A stretch of DNA of 64,000 nucleotides from Catenulispora acidiphila DSM 44928. Its GTDB lineage: Bacteria; Actinomycetota; Actinomycetes; Streptomycetales; Catenulisporaceae. Shown here one piece after another: positions 43,047 through 52,576 of this stretch. The position numbers and the translations under genes were made by a program. The stretch spans positions 4,340,001 to 4,404,000 of the forward strand of contig NC_013131.1 in the NCBI RefSeq assembly GCF_000024025.1, given 5' to 3'. How positions within the stretch are numbered: the stretch's first letter is position 1; each line of letters opens with the position of its first letter. The notes under the pieces were generated by a model, which saw only the letters and a list, made by a program, of their open reading frames with translations, was not told where the DNA came from and searched no databases.

Positions 43047-43550
43047 TCAGGGCTGCAGTCCGGACCGGTGCCGTTCGGCGGCCTGGGCTGGCGTGTCGTA
43101 GTAGCCGGGTCTGGCCAGAAGCACCGTGGTGAAGTAGTGGCCCTGTGCCTCGAGTGGTTCGTCGTCGGCCTCGAACGGTCGCCACAGACTGAGCAGGAGC
43201 TCGGGTGCCACGAACGATGCTGGGTCGTCTTCGGCAGGCTCGACCGGAGTGTGTTGGCGTAAGCGCTCGACGACCTCTCGCGCCGGCAGAGTGAACAGGT
43301 CGACGTCCCTGAACCGGACGGTGTCGGCGTGGATTTCCGGTCGGGCGAGTTCGATTGCTTCCAGACGGTCACGCATGCAGCTGATGCTGATCATCAGACC
43401 ACTCGGCCTGAAGATGTGCTGCCCCGGACGATCGGACTGGGAGAGCGAGTCTGCATCGCGCAATAACAGCAAGGCGGCGTCGGCCTCTGCGCGTGAGATG
43501 CCGATGCGCAGCGGGCCGACGCCGTGGGGCGGATCGAGCTCGAAGTCCAT
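43047..43550 (-). CDS. Hypothetical protein, 167 residues, possible immunity-type protein
   Basis: The ATG at 43550 opens MDFELDPPHGVGPLRIGISRAEADAALLLL, a start I know from uncharacterised actinobacterial proteins. The rest is beta-rich and acidic (GLMISISCMRDRLEAIELARP, FVAPELLLSLWRPFEADDEPLEAQGHYFTTVLLARPGYYD). The size and composition are like immunity proteins of polymorphic toxin systems, but no toxin gene is next to it. The IS21 element lies immediately upstream, and an IS fragment lies downstream, so the original neighbours may be lost. Confidence 0.6.
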   Translation of the reverse strand: MDFELDPPHGVGPLRIGISRAEADAALLLLRDADSLSQSDRPGQHIFRPSGLMISISCMRDRLEAIELARPEIHADTVRFRDVDLFTLPAREVVERLRQHTPVEPAEDDPASFVAPELLLSLWRPFEADDEPLEAQGHYFTTVLLARPGYYDTPAQAAERHRSGLQP

Positions 43551-43627
43551 GCGTGGATCATGGCAGAGTCGCTCATCGCTGAAGAAGCCGTCAAACGGAC
43601 ATCCCTGTCCGCAGTGGGTCTTCGGCG

Positions 43628-44419
43628 TTACCGCTTGACTTTGGCAGCGGGCGTCTCGGGTGTGTGGACCGTGTCGGTGGAGTTCTTGGGCCGCTTGTTG
43701 GGCCGGTAGCTGGGGCCGTTCATGATGACCTGGTGGCTGGTGTTGATCAGCCGGTCCAGGAGTGACTCGGCGACGACGGGGTTCGGGAACAGCGGATACC
43801 AGTCGGACGGGGCACGGTTGCTGGTGATGATCAGGCTGCGGCCCTGACGTTCGCTGACCAGCTCGTAGAGGTCGTCGGCCTGGGGTGCGGTCATCTGGCG
43901 CATGGCGAAGTCGTCGAGGATGAGCACGTCGGGCCGCACCAGTTCCCGGACGCGCTTGTCCCAGGTGCGGTCGGCGTGTCCGCCGGCCAGGTCGGCCAGC
44001 ACGCGGCTGGTCTTGGCGAACTGGACGGCTGCGCCTTGGCGGACCGCGAGATGTCCCAGCCCTTGGGCGACGTGTGTCTTGCCGACCCCGACCGGCCCGA
44101 ACAGGATCACCGACTCTCCGGCGTGCAGCCAGCGCAACGCGGACAGGTCTCGGATCTGGGCGGCGGGCAGCTTGGAGGAGGCGTTGAAGTCGAACTCCTC
44201 CAAGGTGACCTGCTGCTCGAACCGCGCCTTCTGCAGCCGGCGCTGGAACGCGACGGTCTCCCGGCGGGTGATCTTGTCCTGGCAGAGCACCTGCAGGAAC
44301 TCCAGGTGTCCGAGCTCCCCGCCGTGGGCCTGGATGAGCCGGGCGTCCAGGGTCTCCAGCATCCCCGACAGACGCAGGGCCTTGAGCGACTCGCGCAGGG
44401 CATTGCCGATCGGGTTCAT
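43628..44419 (-). CDS. istB: IS21-family helper ATPase IstB
   Basis: 263 residues, DnaC-like AAA+ protein. Walker A is GPVGVGKTH (in SVILFGPVGVGKTHVAQGLGH) and Walker B is DVLILDDFAMRQM, followed by IITSNRAPSDWYPLFP and LLDRLINTSHQVIMNG. IstB binds target DNA and directs the transposase. Its start overlaps the istA stop by 4 nt (44416-44419), the normal IS21 arrangement. A short extra tail (RPKNSTDTVHTPETPAAKVKR) is basic. Appears intact. Confidence 0.92.
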   Translation of the reverse strand: MNPIGNALRESLKALRLSGMLETLDARLIQAHGGELGHLEFLQVLCQDKITRRETVAFQRRLQKARFEQQVTLEEFDFNASSKLPAAQIRDLSALRWLHAGESVILFGPVGVGKTHVAQGLGHLAVRQGAAVQFAKTSRVLADLAGGHADRTWDKRVRELVRPDVLILDDFAMRQMTAPQADDLYELVSERQGRSLIITSNRAPSDWYPLFPNPVVAESLLDRLINTSHQVIMNGPSYRPNKRPKNSTDTVHTPETPAAKVKR

Positions 44420-46032
44420 CGGGCACCGTCCTCGGCGTCGTCGCTGATCTGGGGATGGACCACGTCGTCCGTCACCCCCATGGCCGCGTCAGCGGCGAAC
44501 AGCCCGGCCGGGCCGTGCAGGAACGCCGCGGCCCCGGCGTCGCCGGTCTCCGGCTCGGGGTCGGTCTCGGTGCCGGCGATCAGGACGCCCTTCACCGTGC
44601 GATAGGACGGGTCCCCGACCGTGATCGCCTTGGCGCAGGCCGCCTCCAGCCGCTGGTCGCCGTACTTCTTGCGCAGCCCGACGACGCCTTGGGCCGCGCG
44701 CAACCGGTAGAGCGCGTTGACCTCCAGCAGGCCATCGACCAGCTCGCGGCAGGCGTCGCCGACCTCCGATGCCTGGGTGCGGCACCAGACCGGGGTCCGC
44801 ATCTGGAAGGCGATCTTCTCCGGCGGGTAGTCGTTCTTGTCGGTGCGCTTGCCCTGCTCCAGCGCGGCGTGGGTCTTCACCATCTCCCCGTCCAGGAACA
44901 CCTGGACCATCGTGGCCGTCGAACGAACATCGACGCGGCGGCCGATCAGCTTCCACGGCACCGAATACAGGGTGCGGCCCACGCGGATGTGGATGTCCGG
45001 CCCGACCGTGGCCGTCGACCAGCGCGCGAGCGTGAACGAGGCCTGCGGCAGCGGCAGCAGTATCTGCGCCTCGGCGGCCTCGAACACCGAGATCGGCGAG
45101 GCGCCGCCCAGCGGCCGGCATGCCCTTCGCCCGGCGACCGTCGTCGACCACGCCACGGCATCGGCCTGCATCTGCTCGATCGAGGCGAACTCCCGACCGG
45201 CCCACCAAGAGTCCCGGATATAGGGCATCTGTCTTTCGACTCTGGGCTTGTCCTTCGGCTTCACCGCGCGGGCCGGGTCCACCAGCGCCCCGTAGTGCGC
45301 CGCCAGCTCGGCATACGCCCGGTTGATCTTCGGGTCGTAGAGGTCGGGCTTGTCGACTCCGGTTTTCAGGTTGTCCGGGATCAGGCGCTTGGGCACCCCG
45401 CCGAAGAACTCGAACGCCGCGACATGCGCCTCGGTCCAGGAGTGCTGGTCCATGCTCAACACTGGCCGCACGAACATGTGCCGCGAGCACGGCAGCACCA
45501 TCACGAACGCCCAGACCCGGTGCCGTTTCCCAGAGCGCGGGTTCGTCCACTGCCCCAGGAACCCGTAGTCGATCTGCGCCTCGGAGCCTGGCTCGACCTC
45601 GTCGCGCAGCACCGTCACCTTCGCCCGGTCGGCCTGCTCCGGCATCGTGGCATGCACCCAGCGACGGAAGGTGGCCACCGACACCGTCAGGCCCCGCTCA
45701 TCGCGCAGCCGCTGGTGGATCGTGGACATGTTCACCGTCCCCAGCAGGTCCTTCACGAACTCCCGGTGCGGATCGATATCACCCCAGGTGATCTGCCGCA
45801 GCGTGCGGTCGGTCATCTCCGGGAACCAGCTGCGGATCAGCTTCGACCAGTCCTCCTCGGCCATCGGCGGGCCGCCCGGCACGATCCCAGACCGCTCGGC
45901 TGGCTTCAGATACTTCCGAACCGTCTTCGGATCCACCCCCAGCGACGTGGCCACCTCGCTCTTGGAACGGCCCGCATACCAGTGGACGAAAATCTCGACA
46001 ATGTCGACCACCCTGAACGTCCTCCTCGCCAT
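44416..46032 (-). CDS. istA: IS21-family transposase IstA
   Basis: 538 residues from ATG 46032. The N-terminus holds an HTH (FRVVDIVEIFVHWYAGRSKSEVATSLGVDPKTVRKYL). The rve/DDE core follows, with EAQIDYGFLG (first Asp), IPDNLKTGV (second Asp) and KPRVERQMPYIRDSWW (Glu). The C-terminus has the Mu-like beta-barrel. It catalyses insertion of the element with IstB. It is of full length and apparently intact, and so the IS21 may still be mobile. Confidence 0.92.
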   Translation of the reverse strand: MARRTFRVVDIVEIFVHWYAGRSKSEVATSLGVDPKTVRKYLKPAERSGIVPGGPPMAEEDWSKLIRSWFPEMTDRTLRQITWGDIDPHREFVKDLLGTVNMSTIHQRLRDERGLTVSVATFRRWVHATMPEQADRAKVTVLRDEVEPGSEAQIDYGFLGQWTNPRSGKRHRVWAFVMVLPCSRHMFVRPVLSMDQHSWTEAHVAAFEFFGGVPKRLIPDNLKTGVDKPDLYDPKINRAYAELAAHYGALVDPARAVKPKDKPRVERQMPYIRDSWWAGREFASIEQMQADAVAWSTTVAGRRACRPLGGASPISVFEAAEAQILLPLPQASFTLARWSTATVGPDIHIRVGRTLYSVPWKLIGRRVDVRSTATMVQVFLDGEMVKTHAALEQGKRTDKNDYPPEKIAFQMRTPVWCRTQASEVGDACRELVDGLLEVNALYRLRAAQGVVGLRKKYGDQRLEAACAKAITVGDPSYRTVKGVLIAGTETDPEPETGDAGAAAFLHGPAGLFAADAAMGVTDDVVHPQISDDAEDGAR

Positions 46033-46282
46033 CCGGCTGCCCATCGGCCTTGGAAACCGTGGGGGCGAGCGGGACGACGAACGCCGTACTTCGCGACCCC
46101 GTCCCTCCCGACCCGAGGCCGTGCTACCCATGGGGACGAAGAACGTGCGGAACGAAATATGACAAACCTCTGAAACCACCCGTGCGTGCGGATTCGGCCC
46201 GTGGACCACGAACGGACCTCAGACCTCCACACCTACGGGACGAACGACGCCGAGGTGGGGAAATACGTGATCGCGATCATGA

Positions 46283-47295
<1,013 letters not shown>

Positions 47296-47319
47296 AGTCA
47301 CAGGTCACGGCCCCGGCAG

Positions 47320-47560
47320 AGTTTTTGAACCCCACAGGCGCTGGCGAGGTCCGCGCGGCGGCCGCGACGGCTTGGGTCGCGTGCTGCAGTTCCGTTTCGG
47401 CGGCCTCCAGCAGGCTCTGCCGGCCGGCCGCGAGCCAGCCGACGGTGACGGCCACGGCCAGGGCGGTGGTGAACAGCGCGGATCCGGTCGCCATCGCCAG
47501 GACGGCCATGACCGACGCGAACAGCAGCAGACGGCCCTGGGCGGTGGATGAGCTCAGCAT
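47320..47560 (-). pseudogene. Membrane protein gene truncated by the IS relic
   Basis: From ATG 47560 the product has two hydrophobic stretches (LLLFASVMAVLAMATGSALFTTALAVAVTVGWLAAG) and a helical tail (LLEAAETELQHATQAVAAAARTSPAP). It then runs into the IS end at about 47320 and stops at 47270. The original 3' end is lost. No family recognised. Confidence 0.45.
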
Positions 47561-47731
47561 CGTGGTAGGTCCTTCGAGGGTAACAGCCGCACTCGGCAGC
47601 CTGGGTTGGTGATGTCGGCGCCCACCGTCACGGTGCGCTCCGCGTCAACCACCCGGTCCGGCTGCCCAGGCGCGCACCGCCGCGGCCTGTTGTACCGCCC
47701 CCGGCTGGAGTGGCTGAGAGATATGCGCCCG

Positions 47732-48055
47732 CTACGTCGCCTCCACGTCCCGCACCAGCGCCTGTGACGCGATCAGCGTCTGGATGTGCCCTTCGGCCAC
47801 ACGCAGCTCAGCGATAGCGATGCCGATCGCCGCATAGTGGTCGCGCAGTGTCCCCGGCTCCGGGGGGGTCCACGGCCGTCCCAGCACGGTGGTCAGCCGG
47901 GACGCTGTCTGCACGCTGCGTTTGACCGCGTTGGCCAGCGCGGCACGGCGCTGCGTCTCGAACACGGCCCAGGGCGCTCCGGCGGCAAATTCCGCCCCGG
48001 ACTGTCCGCAGGCACGCCGCAGCATCGAGAGGCGCGACGCCGGGGCCGCGTTCAT
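47732..48055 (-). CDS. Hypothetical protein, 107 residues
   Basis: A predominantly helical small protein (RRAALANAVKRSVQTASRLTTVLGRPW, HYAAIGIAIAELRVAEGHIQTLIASQALVRDVEAT). It lies upstream of the truncated membrane protein on the same strand, so the two could have formed an operon. No domain is recognised and the start is uncertain. Confidence 0.45.
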   Translation of the reverse strand: MNAAPASRLSMLRRACGQSGAEFAAGAPWAVFETQRRAALANAVKRSVQTASRLTTVLGRPWTPPEPGTLRDHYAAIGIAIAELRVAEGHIQTLIASQALVRDVEAT

Positions 48056-48397
48056 GGAAGCGCTGTCGCTCGAAATTTGCCATTCCCGGCAACCATCGCC
48101 GCCCGTGAACGAGAACCCAACAAACGGCGATCACCATCTGGACTAGCTCCGATACGGTGGTTACGTCACGCCCGGCGACGGCAAAATGGCCGGCCCGCAA
48201 CCGGCTCCGTGCGCGCAACAGACCGACGGTGGAGGGACCCAGCCTGCGACGGCCATGTTCACCTCGATCAGCTGTTGGGCACAGGCCGCCAACAGCGCCA
48301 GCCGCAGTCACTCGGACCCGCAGGTGAAGCTTCACAGTGTTCTGGCCCGCAGGAACTCGGCTGCGGATCCACGACAGCTTCCGTAGCCTTAGCGGCC
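48056..48397. other. Gap before the DUF4238 gene
   Basis: About 340 bp without a supported gene. It should hold the DUF4238 promoter. Composition is less GC-biased than in the genes on either side. Confidence 0.35.
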
Positions 48398-49387
48398 ATG
48401 GGGCACACCTATCACCATCACCTCGTTCCGCAGATGTATCTGCGGAACTTTGCTGACGCTGGCAAGCTGAAAGCCGTCGCCCGCCAGCCACCACATCGCT
48501 CACACACCTCCTCGGTCAAGAACGCGTGTAATGAAGTGGGCTTCTACGAGCTACCGCCCGAAGAGCTGAGCCAGGACGACCCGCTCCGCGACGGTTGGGA
48601 CCCAGAGTTCGTCGAGAAGTTCCTGTCGCAGGTCGAAGGAGATGCAGCCCCGATCATCGAGGCGATGGTGGCGGGAGACTTTCCGCTGTCCGCAAAGGAC
48701 CGCAACGTGATGTCCCTCTTCATCGCCCTGCAAGTGACGCGGGGCTGGGCGTTCCGCGACCGTGCTCAGCAGACAGTTGAACGGCTAAGCCCAGATGTGC
48801 TGCAGATGTGCATGCGTGAAGAGGCGATCCGCGAGCGGCTCACTGCCGAGGGCAGACCCGTGAATCGACGCGCCATCAAGAACATTCAACGCCAGCTGGC
48901 CGAAGTGCCAGCGATCACCCTCCCTCAGGGGTCCCTGGTGGCAAGCGCGATCGAGCAAGCAGTGGAGACTTGCCGGCCGGTGATCGCAGGCCGCCCGTGG
49001 CGGCTGCTCCGGTTCGACGAAAACGTTCTGCTGACAAGCGACCAGCCCGTTGGGCTTTGGGCGCCAGGATCTCCGACATCCGTCGGGCTCGCCACCGCCA
49101 AGATGACCTACATGCCGCTCAACCGCAACACTGCCATCGCCGTCGCGGCCAGCGGCCCCGAGAAGATCTCCTTCCCGGGCCCAGCTCGCGCCCGGCAGGT
49201 CAACGATGCCGTCGCACGACGTGCCCGCCGATGGATCTTCCACCACCCCGACGATGACCCCCTCAAAGAGCTCGTCCTGCCGCCCGTCGAGGAGGTCACC
49301 GCCGAGATCGTCGCGCAACGCAAGAACCCCGACGGCACGACCGAGGAGATCGTCCGGATGACGTCGCGACCAAAACAGTCGCTGTGA
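48398..49387 (+). CDS. DUF4238 domain-containing protein
   Basis: 329 residues from ATG 48398. The start HTYHHHLVPQMYLRNFAD is the DUF4238 hallmark (H-H-x-V-P-x-x-Y-L-x-x-F). The middle is helical (DRNVMSLFIALQVTRGWAFRDRAQQTVERLS), followed by LLRFDENVLLTSDQPVGLW and MTYMPLNRNTAIAVA, also typical. No activity is established for the family, though it is often found near mobile and defence genes. The gene is complete. The 3' neighbour is an IS4 relic on the other strand. Confidence 0.8.
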   Translation: MGHTYHHHLVPQMYLRNFADAGKLKAVARQPPHRSHTSSVKNACNEVGFYELPPEELSQDDPLRDGWDPEFVEKFLSQVEGDAAPIIEAMVAGDFPLSAKDRNVMSLFIALQVTRGWAFRDRAQQTVERLSPDVLQMCMREEAIRERLTAEGRPVNRRAIKNIQRQLAEVPAITLPQGSLVASAIEQAVETCRPVIAGRPWRLLRFDENVLLTSDQPVGLWAPGSPTSVGLATAKMTYMPLNRNTAIAVAASGPEKISFPGPARARQVNDAVARRARRWIFHHPDDDPLKELVLPPVEEVTAEIVAQRKNPDGTTEEIVRMTSRPKQSL

Positions 49388-49569
49388 GATCGGCCATGGA
49401 CTGACGAGACTTCCTCGTCTGCCCGGCTGGTCATCTGCCGCCGGTGCACGACGCGGGGTCCGGCCGGAACTATCCCGGCGGACCCGGTGGCCTTGCGGTT
49501 GCGGCGCGCTCAAGCCGCCGTATCGCGACCGTGGCGCCTTGGCGAGCGCAGCATTCGTCACACGCGCAG

Positions 49570-49770
49570 TCAGCTTGGGGGTTCGCTCCGCTGGTCGCCC
49601 TCGGCGGGGACGTCCACGACCACGGCGGCGGCGTTGTCCGCATACCGGCCGCCAGTGCGCGCCGCCCAGCGCACGAGCCGTCGGGCCGCGCGGGCGGGCT
49701 GGGCTTCGTTCTGGAGCGCGTAGATGATCGCGGCCTCGGGCAGCGGCCCGTAGGTGCTTGGCGGCATACG
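49570..49770 (-). pseudogene. C-terminal fragment of an unknown protein
   Basis: The frame reads YGPLPEAAIIYALQNEAQPARAARRLVRWAARTGGRYADNAAAVVVDVPAEGD and has good codon bias but no start of its own. The IS4 transposase fragment joins it at about 49780, so an insertion or deletion replaced its 5' part. Family not recognised. Confidence 0.35.
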
Positions 49771-49779
49771 CCCGCTCAC

Positions 49780-50368
49780 CGGGCGCGGTCGGCCCGAACG
49801 CCGCCCCAATCACCGCCCGAGTCCCGGTCTCCACCAGGCACATGAGCAACAGCACCGGATACCCGGCGAACCCCGTCCGGCACTTGACCTTCCCGAACCG
49901 CCACCGGTTGCGCGCCGAGTCCGGGACCTTGATCGACGAGCAGCCGTCGAAGGCCACCGTCCGCAGACCGCGATAGCGCACTCCGGGCGTGTGCGGCTGC
50001 GCCAACGGACCGGCCAGCACCCCGAATAGGGCTTTGACCGGCGCCGGGCCGATCCGGCCCCACAGGTCACGCAGCGCCTTCTCCGACGGCGCCGCCACCG
50101 GCAACCCGTTCAGCCCCGCGATCAGCTTGCCCCACACCCCGGCCAGCCCGACCGTCTCGAACAAGCCCATCGCCAGCACCAGGTAGACCCCGACCCGGCT
50201 GGGCAGATCACGTAGCCGCTGCTGGACCGCCCCTGTCTCCTCCAGCACCGCGTCCACCAGCTCGAACGGCACGACCTGCGTCAACTCGCCCAGATGCCCG
50301 GGCGCGAACACCCCCTTCGCGACCGTGATGGCGCGAGCGAACGTGACAGTGGCAGACTTCGATGGCAA
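49780..50368 (-). pseudogene. IS4-family transposase, N-terminal part only
   Basis: From TTG 50368 the frame encodes GVFAPGHLGELTQVVPFELVDAVLEETGAVQQRLRDLPSRVGVYLVLAMGLFE, LPVAAPSEKALRDLWGRIGPAPVKALFGVLAGPLA and VRYRGLRTVAFDGCSSIKVPDSARNRWRFGK to FGPTAPGERAYAAKHL. This is the N-terminal domain and first catalytic Asp (AFDGC) of IS4-type actinobacterial transposases. The second Asp, the Glu and about 250 residues are gone. Confidence 0.8.
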
Positions 50369-50636
50369 CGAGACCTCTGATCCGGAGCAGTCCTGGAAGA
50401 CAGCCCCGGTCTATCAGGGGTCTCGTTCTCTATGCGCTGGTCAGCCCGTCAGCACGCACCGCTTGACGAGTTATCCAATTCCTTAACTTCGCGGCTTGCG
50501 TCAAGACTGAACCCACCGGGGCCACTTCAAGCGCTCATACCGACCCACCCCACCCCCTCCAGCCGGAGCCACACGAAAGGCTGAAACGGGGCCAAATCAG
50601 TTGCCCAAACTCAGAAACAAGTCACGGTCGCCGAAC

Positions 50637-51656
50637 TCATTCTTCCCGCTCAAGCAGTTCCCGCAATCGAGCCACTTGCACCTCCCACTGCTGGGTCAGC
50701 CGTATCCCATTCATCGTCCTTGTCCAATAGCCGTTCCGACGGCTCTCCAAGTACGACCCGGGTAGCCAGAGATGCATCAGCTGGTCAAATACCGTCTGCA
50801 CGACTTCCCTGCGTCCCGCCGGATCCAAGTGCTTCCTGGCCATCCGATCCGACACGAGCGCGACCGTCGAGATGAGCCACTTGTGCCGGGCCACGTCCTC
50901 GCAAAAGCGGACGATCGAATCGAGCGGCTCGTCGGAAGGCGCGGTGAAATGCAGTACAGGGCCGCGGGTCTCCGATAAATTGGCGTGGATCTTGCTGAGC
51001 TCGGAATCGCGGAGCACGGCTGTCCAGTAGAGGCGGTCGCCTGCACTACGGAAGGCGATGACGTGATCGAGGCGGCGTGAGCTCTGGACATCGTCCACCA
51101 GGCGGTCCGCGATGAGGGTAAGACCGAGGTCCGGGGGTTTCGACAGGGGAGCATCGATCAGGACGCGCAGAGTTGAATCGTCGACGACCGCCGTTCCCGG
51201 GGCAGCCAGTTTTTCACCCCAGGGACGGCGGCCTGCCGTCGACATCGGCACCACGGCCACCCAAGCCGAGCCTTGGACAATCCGCCCGCCGTAGACGACA
51301 GCCCGACCGACTGCGGTACCTAAGATCGCCCGGTTCGGGATACCGAGCACCCCCGAGTCGATGCCAGCTACTCGATGCGCCGACCAAGCCAATGGGACCG
51401 GACGTACTGTCTGCTGCACATTACCGATCCGCGTGACAACACGCTGTGGCACTATCCGGAGGATCTCCGCACTTCTCGCCAATGGCAGCGCGCCACTGTG
51501 CTGGATCAATGCCGTGCTGACCACCCCGAAAAGATGGGAGGGTGCGCGCGCCTGCCCCGAGTCGGACGCCGGCAACAGGAGACCCGCCACGTCCGGCGGT
51601 TTCTGCCACTGCCCCTCGAACTCCTGCCCTGTCTCCGCTGGCTCTTGCCTCGTCAC
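50637..51656 (-). CDS. SCO2521-like protein, last gene of the VMAP operon
   Basis: 339 residues, no membrane helix. Segments such as LLPASDSGQARAPSHLFGVVSTALIQHSGALPLARSAEILRIV, VVDDSTLRVLIDAPLSKPPDL and HKWLISTVALVSDRMARKHLD appear. The C-terminus (LMHLWLPGSYLESRRNGYWTRTMNGIRLTQQWEVQVARLRELLEREE) is helical. I think it belongs to the SCO2521 family because the next gene resembles SCO2523 and the two families are neighbours in Streptomyces; function is unknown. Start overlaps the upstream stop by 4 nt, so it is coupled to the ParA-like gene. Confidence 0.6.
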   Translation of the reverse strand: MTRQEPAETGQEFEGQWQKPPDVAGLLLPASDSGQARAPSHLFGVVSTALIQHSGALPLARSAEILRIVPQRVVTRIGNVQQTVRPVPLAWSAHRVAGIDSGVLGIPNRAILGTAVGRAVVYGGRIVQGSAWVAVVPMSTAGRRPWGEKLAAPGTAVVDDSTLRVLIDAPLSKPPDLGLTLIADRLVDDVQSSRRLDHVIAFRSAGDRLYWTAVLRDSELSKIHANLSETRGPVLHFTAPSDEPLDSIVRFCEDVARHKWLISTVALVSDRMARKHLDPAGRREVVQTVFDQLMHLWLPGSYLESRRNGYWTRTMNGIRLTQQWEVQVARLRELLEREE

Positions 51657-52576
51657 AGAGTCTCCCAGGCTTGGTGGTCACTCAGCCGCCGAGCCAAGCT
51701 CGCGTATGCCTCCACCGTGTCCTGACGGGCGATCTGAACGCTCGCGACGTCGAAGCCCGTAATGATCTGCTCCCGCAGCTTCAGTACCGGATCGAAGGGC
51801 ACCGTCCCCAACACGGCGCCGATCCCCAGTTGCTGCTCAGCGGCGAAGTTCCGCAGCTCGGCGTCCATCTCCGCCTGCCACGCCTGCTGAGCCACTTGCC
51901 CGAAACGGCCTAGGCTCGCCTTGTCGGCCACGATGCAACGGACGAACCGGAGGGCGCGCTCCACTGCCGCGGGGTCTAGCCCGGTATGGCGTGCGGTGTC
52001 CAACAGCCCTGAGGGGCCATGCACGAAGTCGCCCGCAGCATCCACGTGCAGCCGCGTCCACTGGTGGACCACCAGCCAACGCGCGACGATGTTCCGCATC
52101 TCCGGACGAGCCATGACCTCCAGAACCAGGTCGACCGCCACGGTGCGGCCACTGCCCAGATCGACGACGGTCACCGAGTACTCCGACTCCGTGCGCAGGA
52201 AGAGCTCCGAGCACCTTTGAACAATCTCTGCGGTTCGCCCGAACCACCTCGCACCGCGATCACCCGGCAGCAGCACCAGCCGCCCGGCCCCGGGAGGCCG
52301 ATTACGCAGAGCAGCTCCCGCCGTCCGGGTCGCGACATCCAACACCACGGGCCGAGGGCCGCCCCCAAGCAGGAACGAGCGGACCCCGTCCCGGGTCACG
52401 CCTCGTGCCGCGGCGTCGATGTCGAACGTCGCCCCGGCGGACGGCCGGCCGAAATCGAAGTCCAGGTACGCAACATCCTCACCCTTGAGAGCCAACTGAT
52501 AGGCCATGTTGCAGCCGGTCACCGTCTGTCCGGCGCCGCCCTTACCCGCCGCCGTGAACACCAGCATCGCTGTCAC
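51653..52576 (-). CDS. ParA/MinD-like protein with variant P-loop (SCO2523 family)
   Basis: 307 residues. The N-terminus MLVFTAAGKGGAGQTVTGCNMAYQLAL follows the deviant Walker A of ParA ATPases (KGGxGKT), but the essential Lys is Gln22; the signature Lys is kept. The downstream YLDFDFGRPSAGATFDID and SVTVVDLGSGRTVAVDLVLE correspond to switch regions. NCBI-style naming calls this an SCO2523 family variant P-loop protein. ATP hydrolysis is likely lost or altered; a scaffold or nucleotide-binding role is more probable. It overlaps both neighbours by 4 nt, so stoichiometric production with the conflict proteins is expected. Confidence 0.7.
   Translation of the reverse strand: MTAMLVFTAAGKGGAGQTVTGCNMAYQLALKGEDVAYLDFDFGRPSAGATFDIDAAARGVTRDGVRSFLLGGGPRPVVLDVATRTAGAALRNRPPGAGRLVLLPGDRGARWFGRTAEIVQRCSELFLRTESEYSVTVVDLGSGRTVAVDLVLEVMARPEMRNIVARWLVVHQWTRLHVDAAGDFVHGPSGLLDTARHTGLDPAAVERALRFVRCIVADKASLGRFGQVAQQAWQAEMDAELRNFAAEQQLGIGAVLGTVPFDPVLKLREQIITGFDVASVQIARQDTVEAYASLARRLSDHQAWETL

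Larger units (their letters stand above)
43628..46032 (-). mobile_element. IS21-family element (istA-istB core; ends unresolved)
   Basis: The two genes form a complete IS21 cassette. The termini lie outside these coordinates: TGTCCGCAGTGGGTCTTCGG near 43608 is a possible left end, but I found no matching inverted copy near 46150-46210 and no clear target duplication. Confidence 0.7.

Noticed and set aside
44455-46173. Plus-strand frame opposite istA
   Set aside because: Arg/His-rich shadow of the IS21 transposase.
43600-46210. Attempt to define IS21 inverted repeats (TGTCCGCAGTGGGT near 43608 against ACCCGTGCGTGCGGA near 46182)
   Set aside because: Only scattered matches and no target duplication, so the ends are left undefined.
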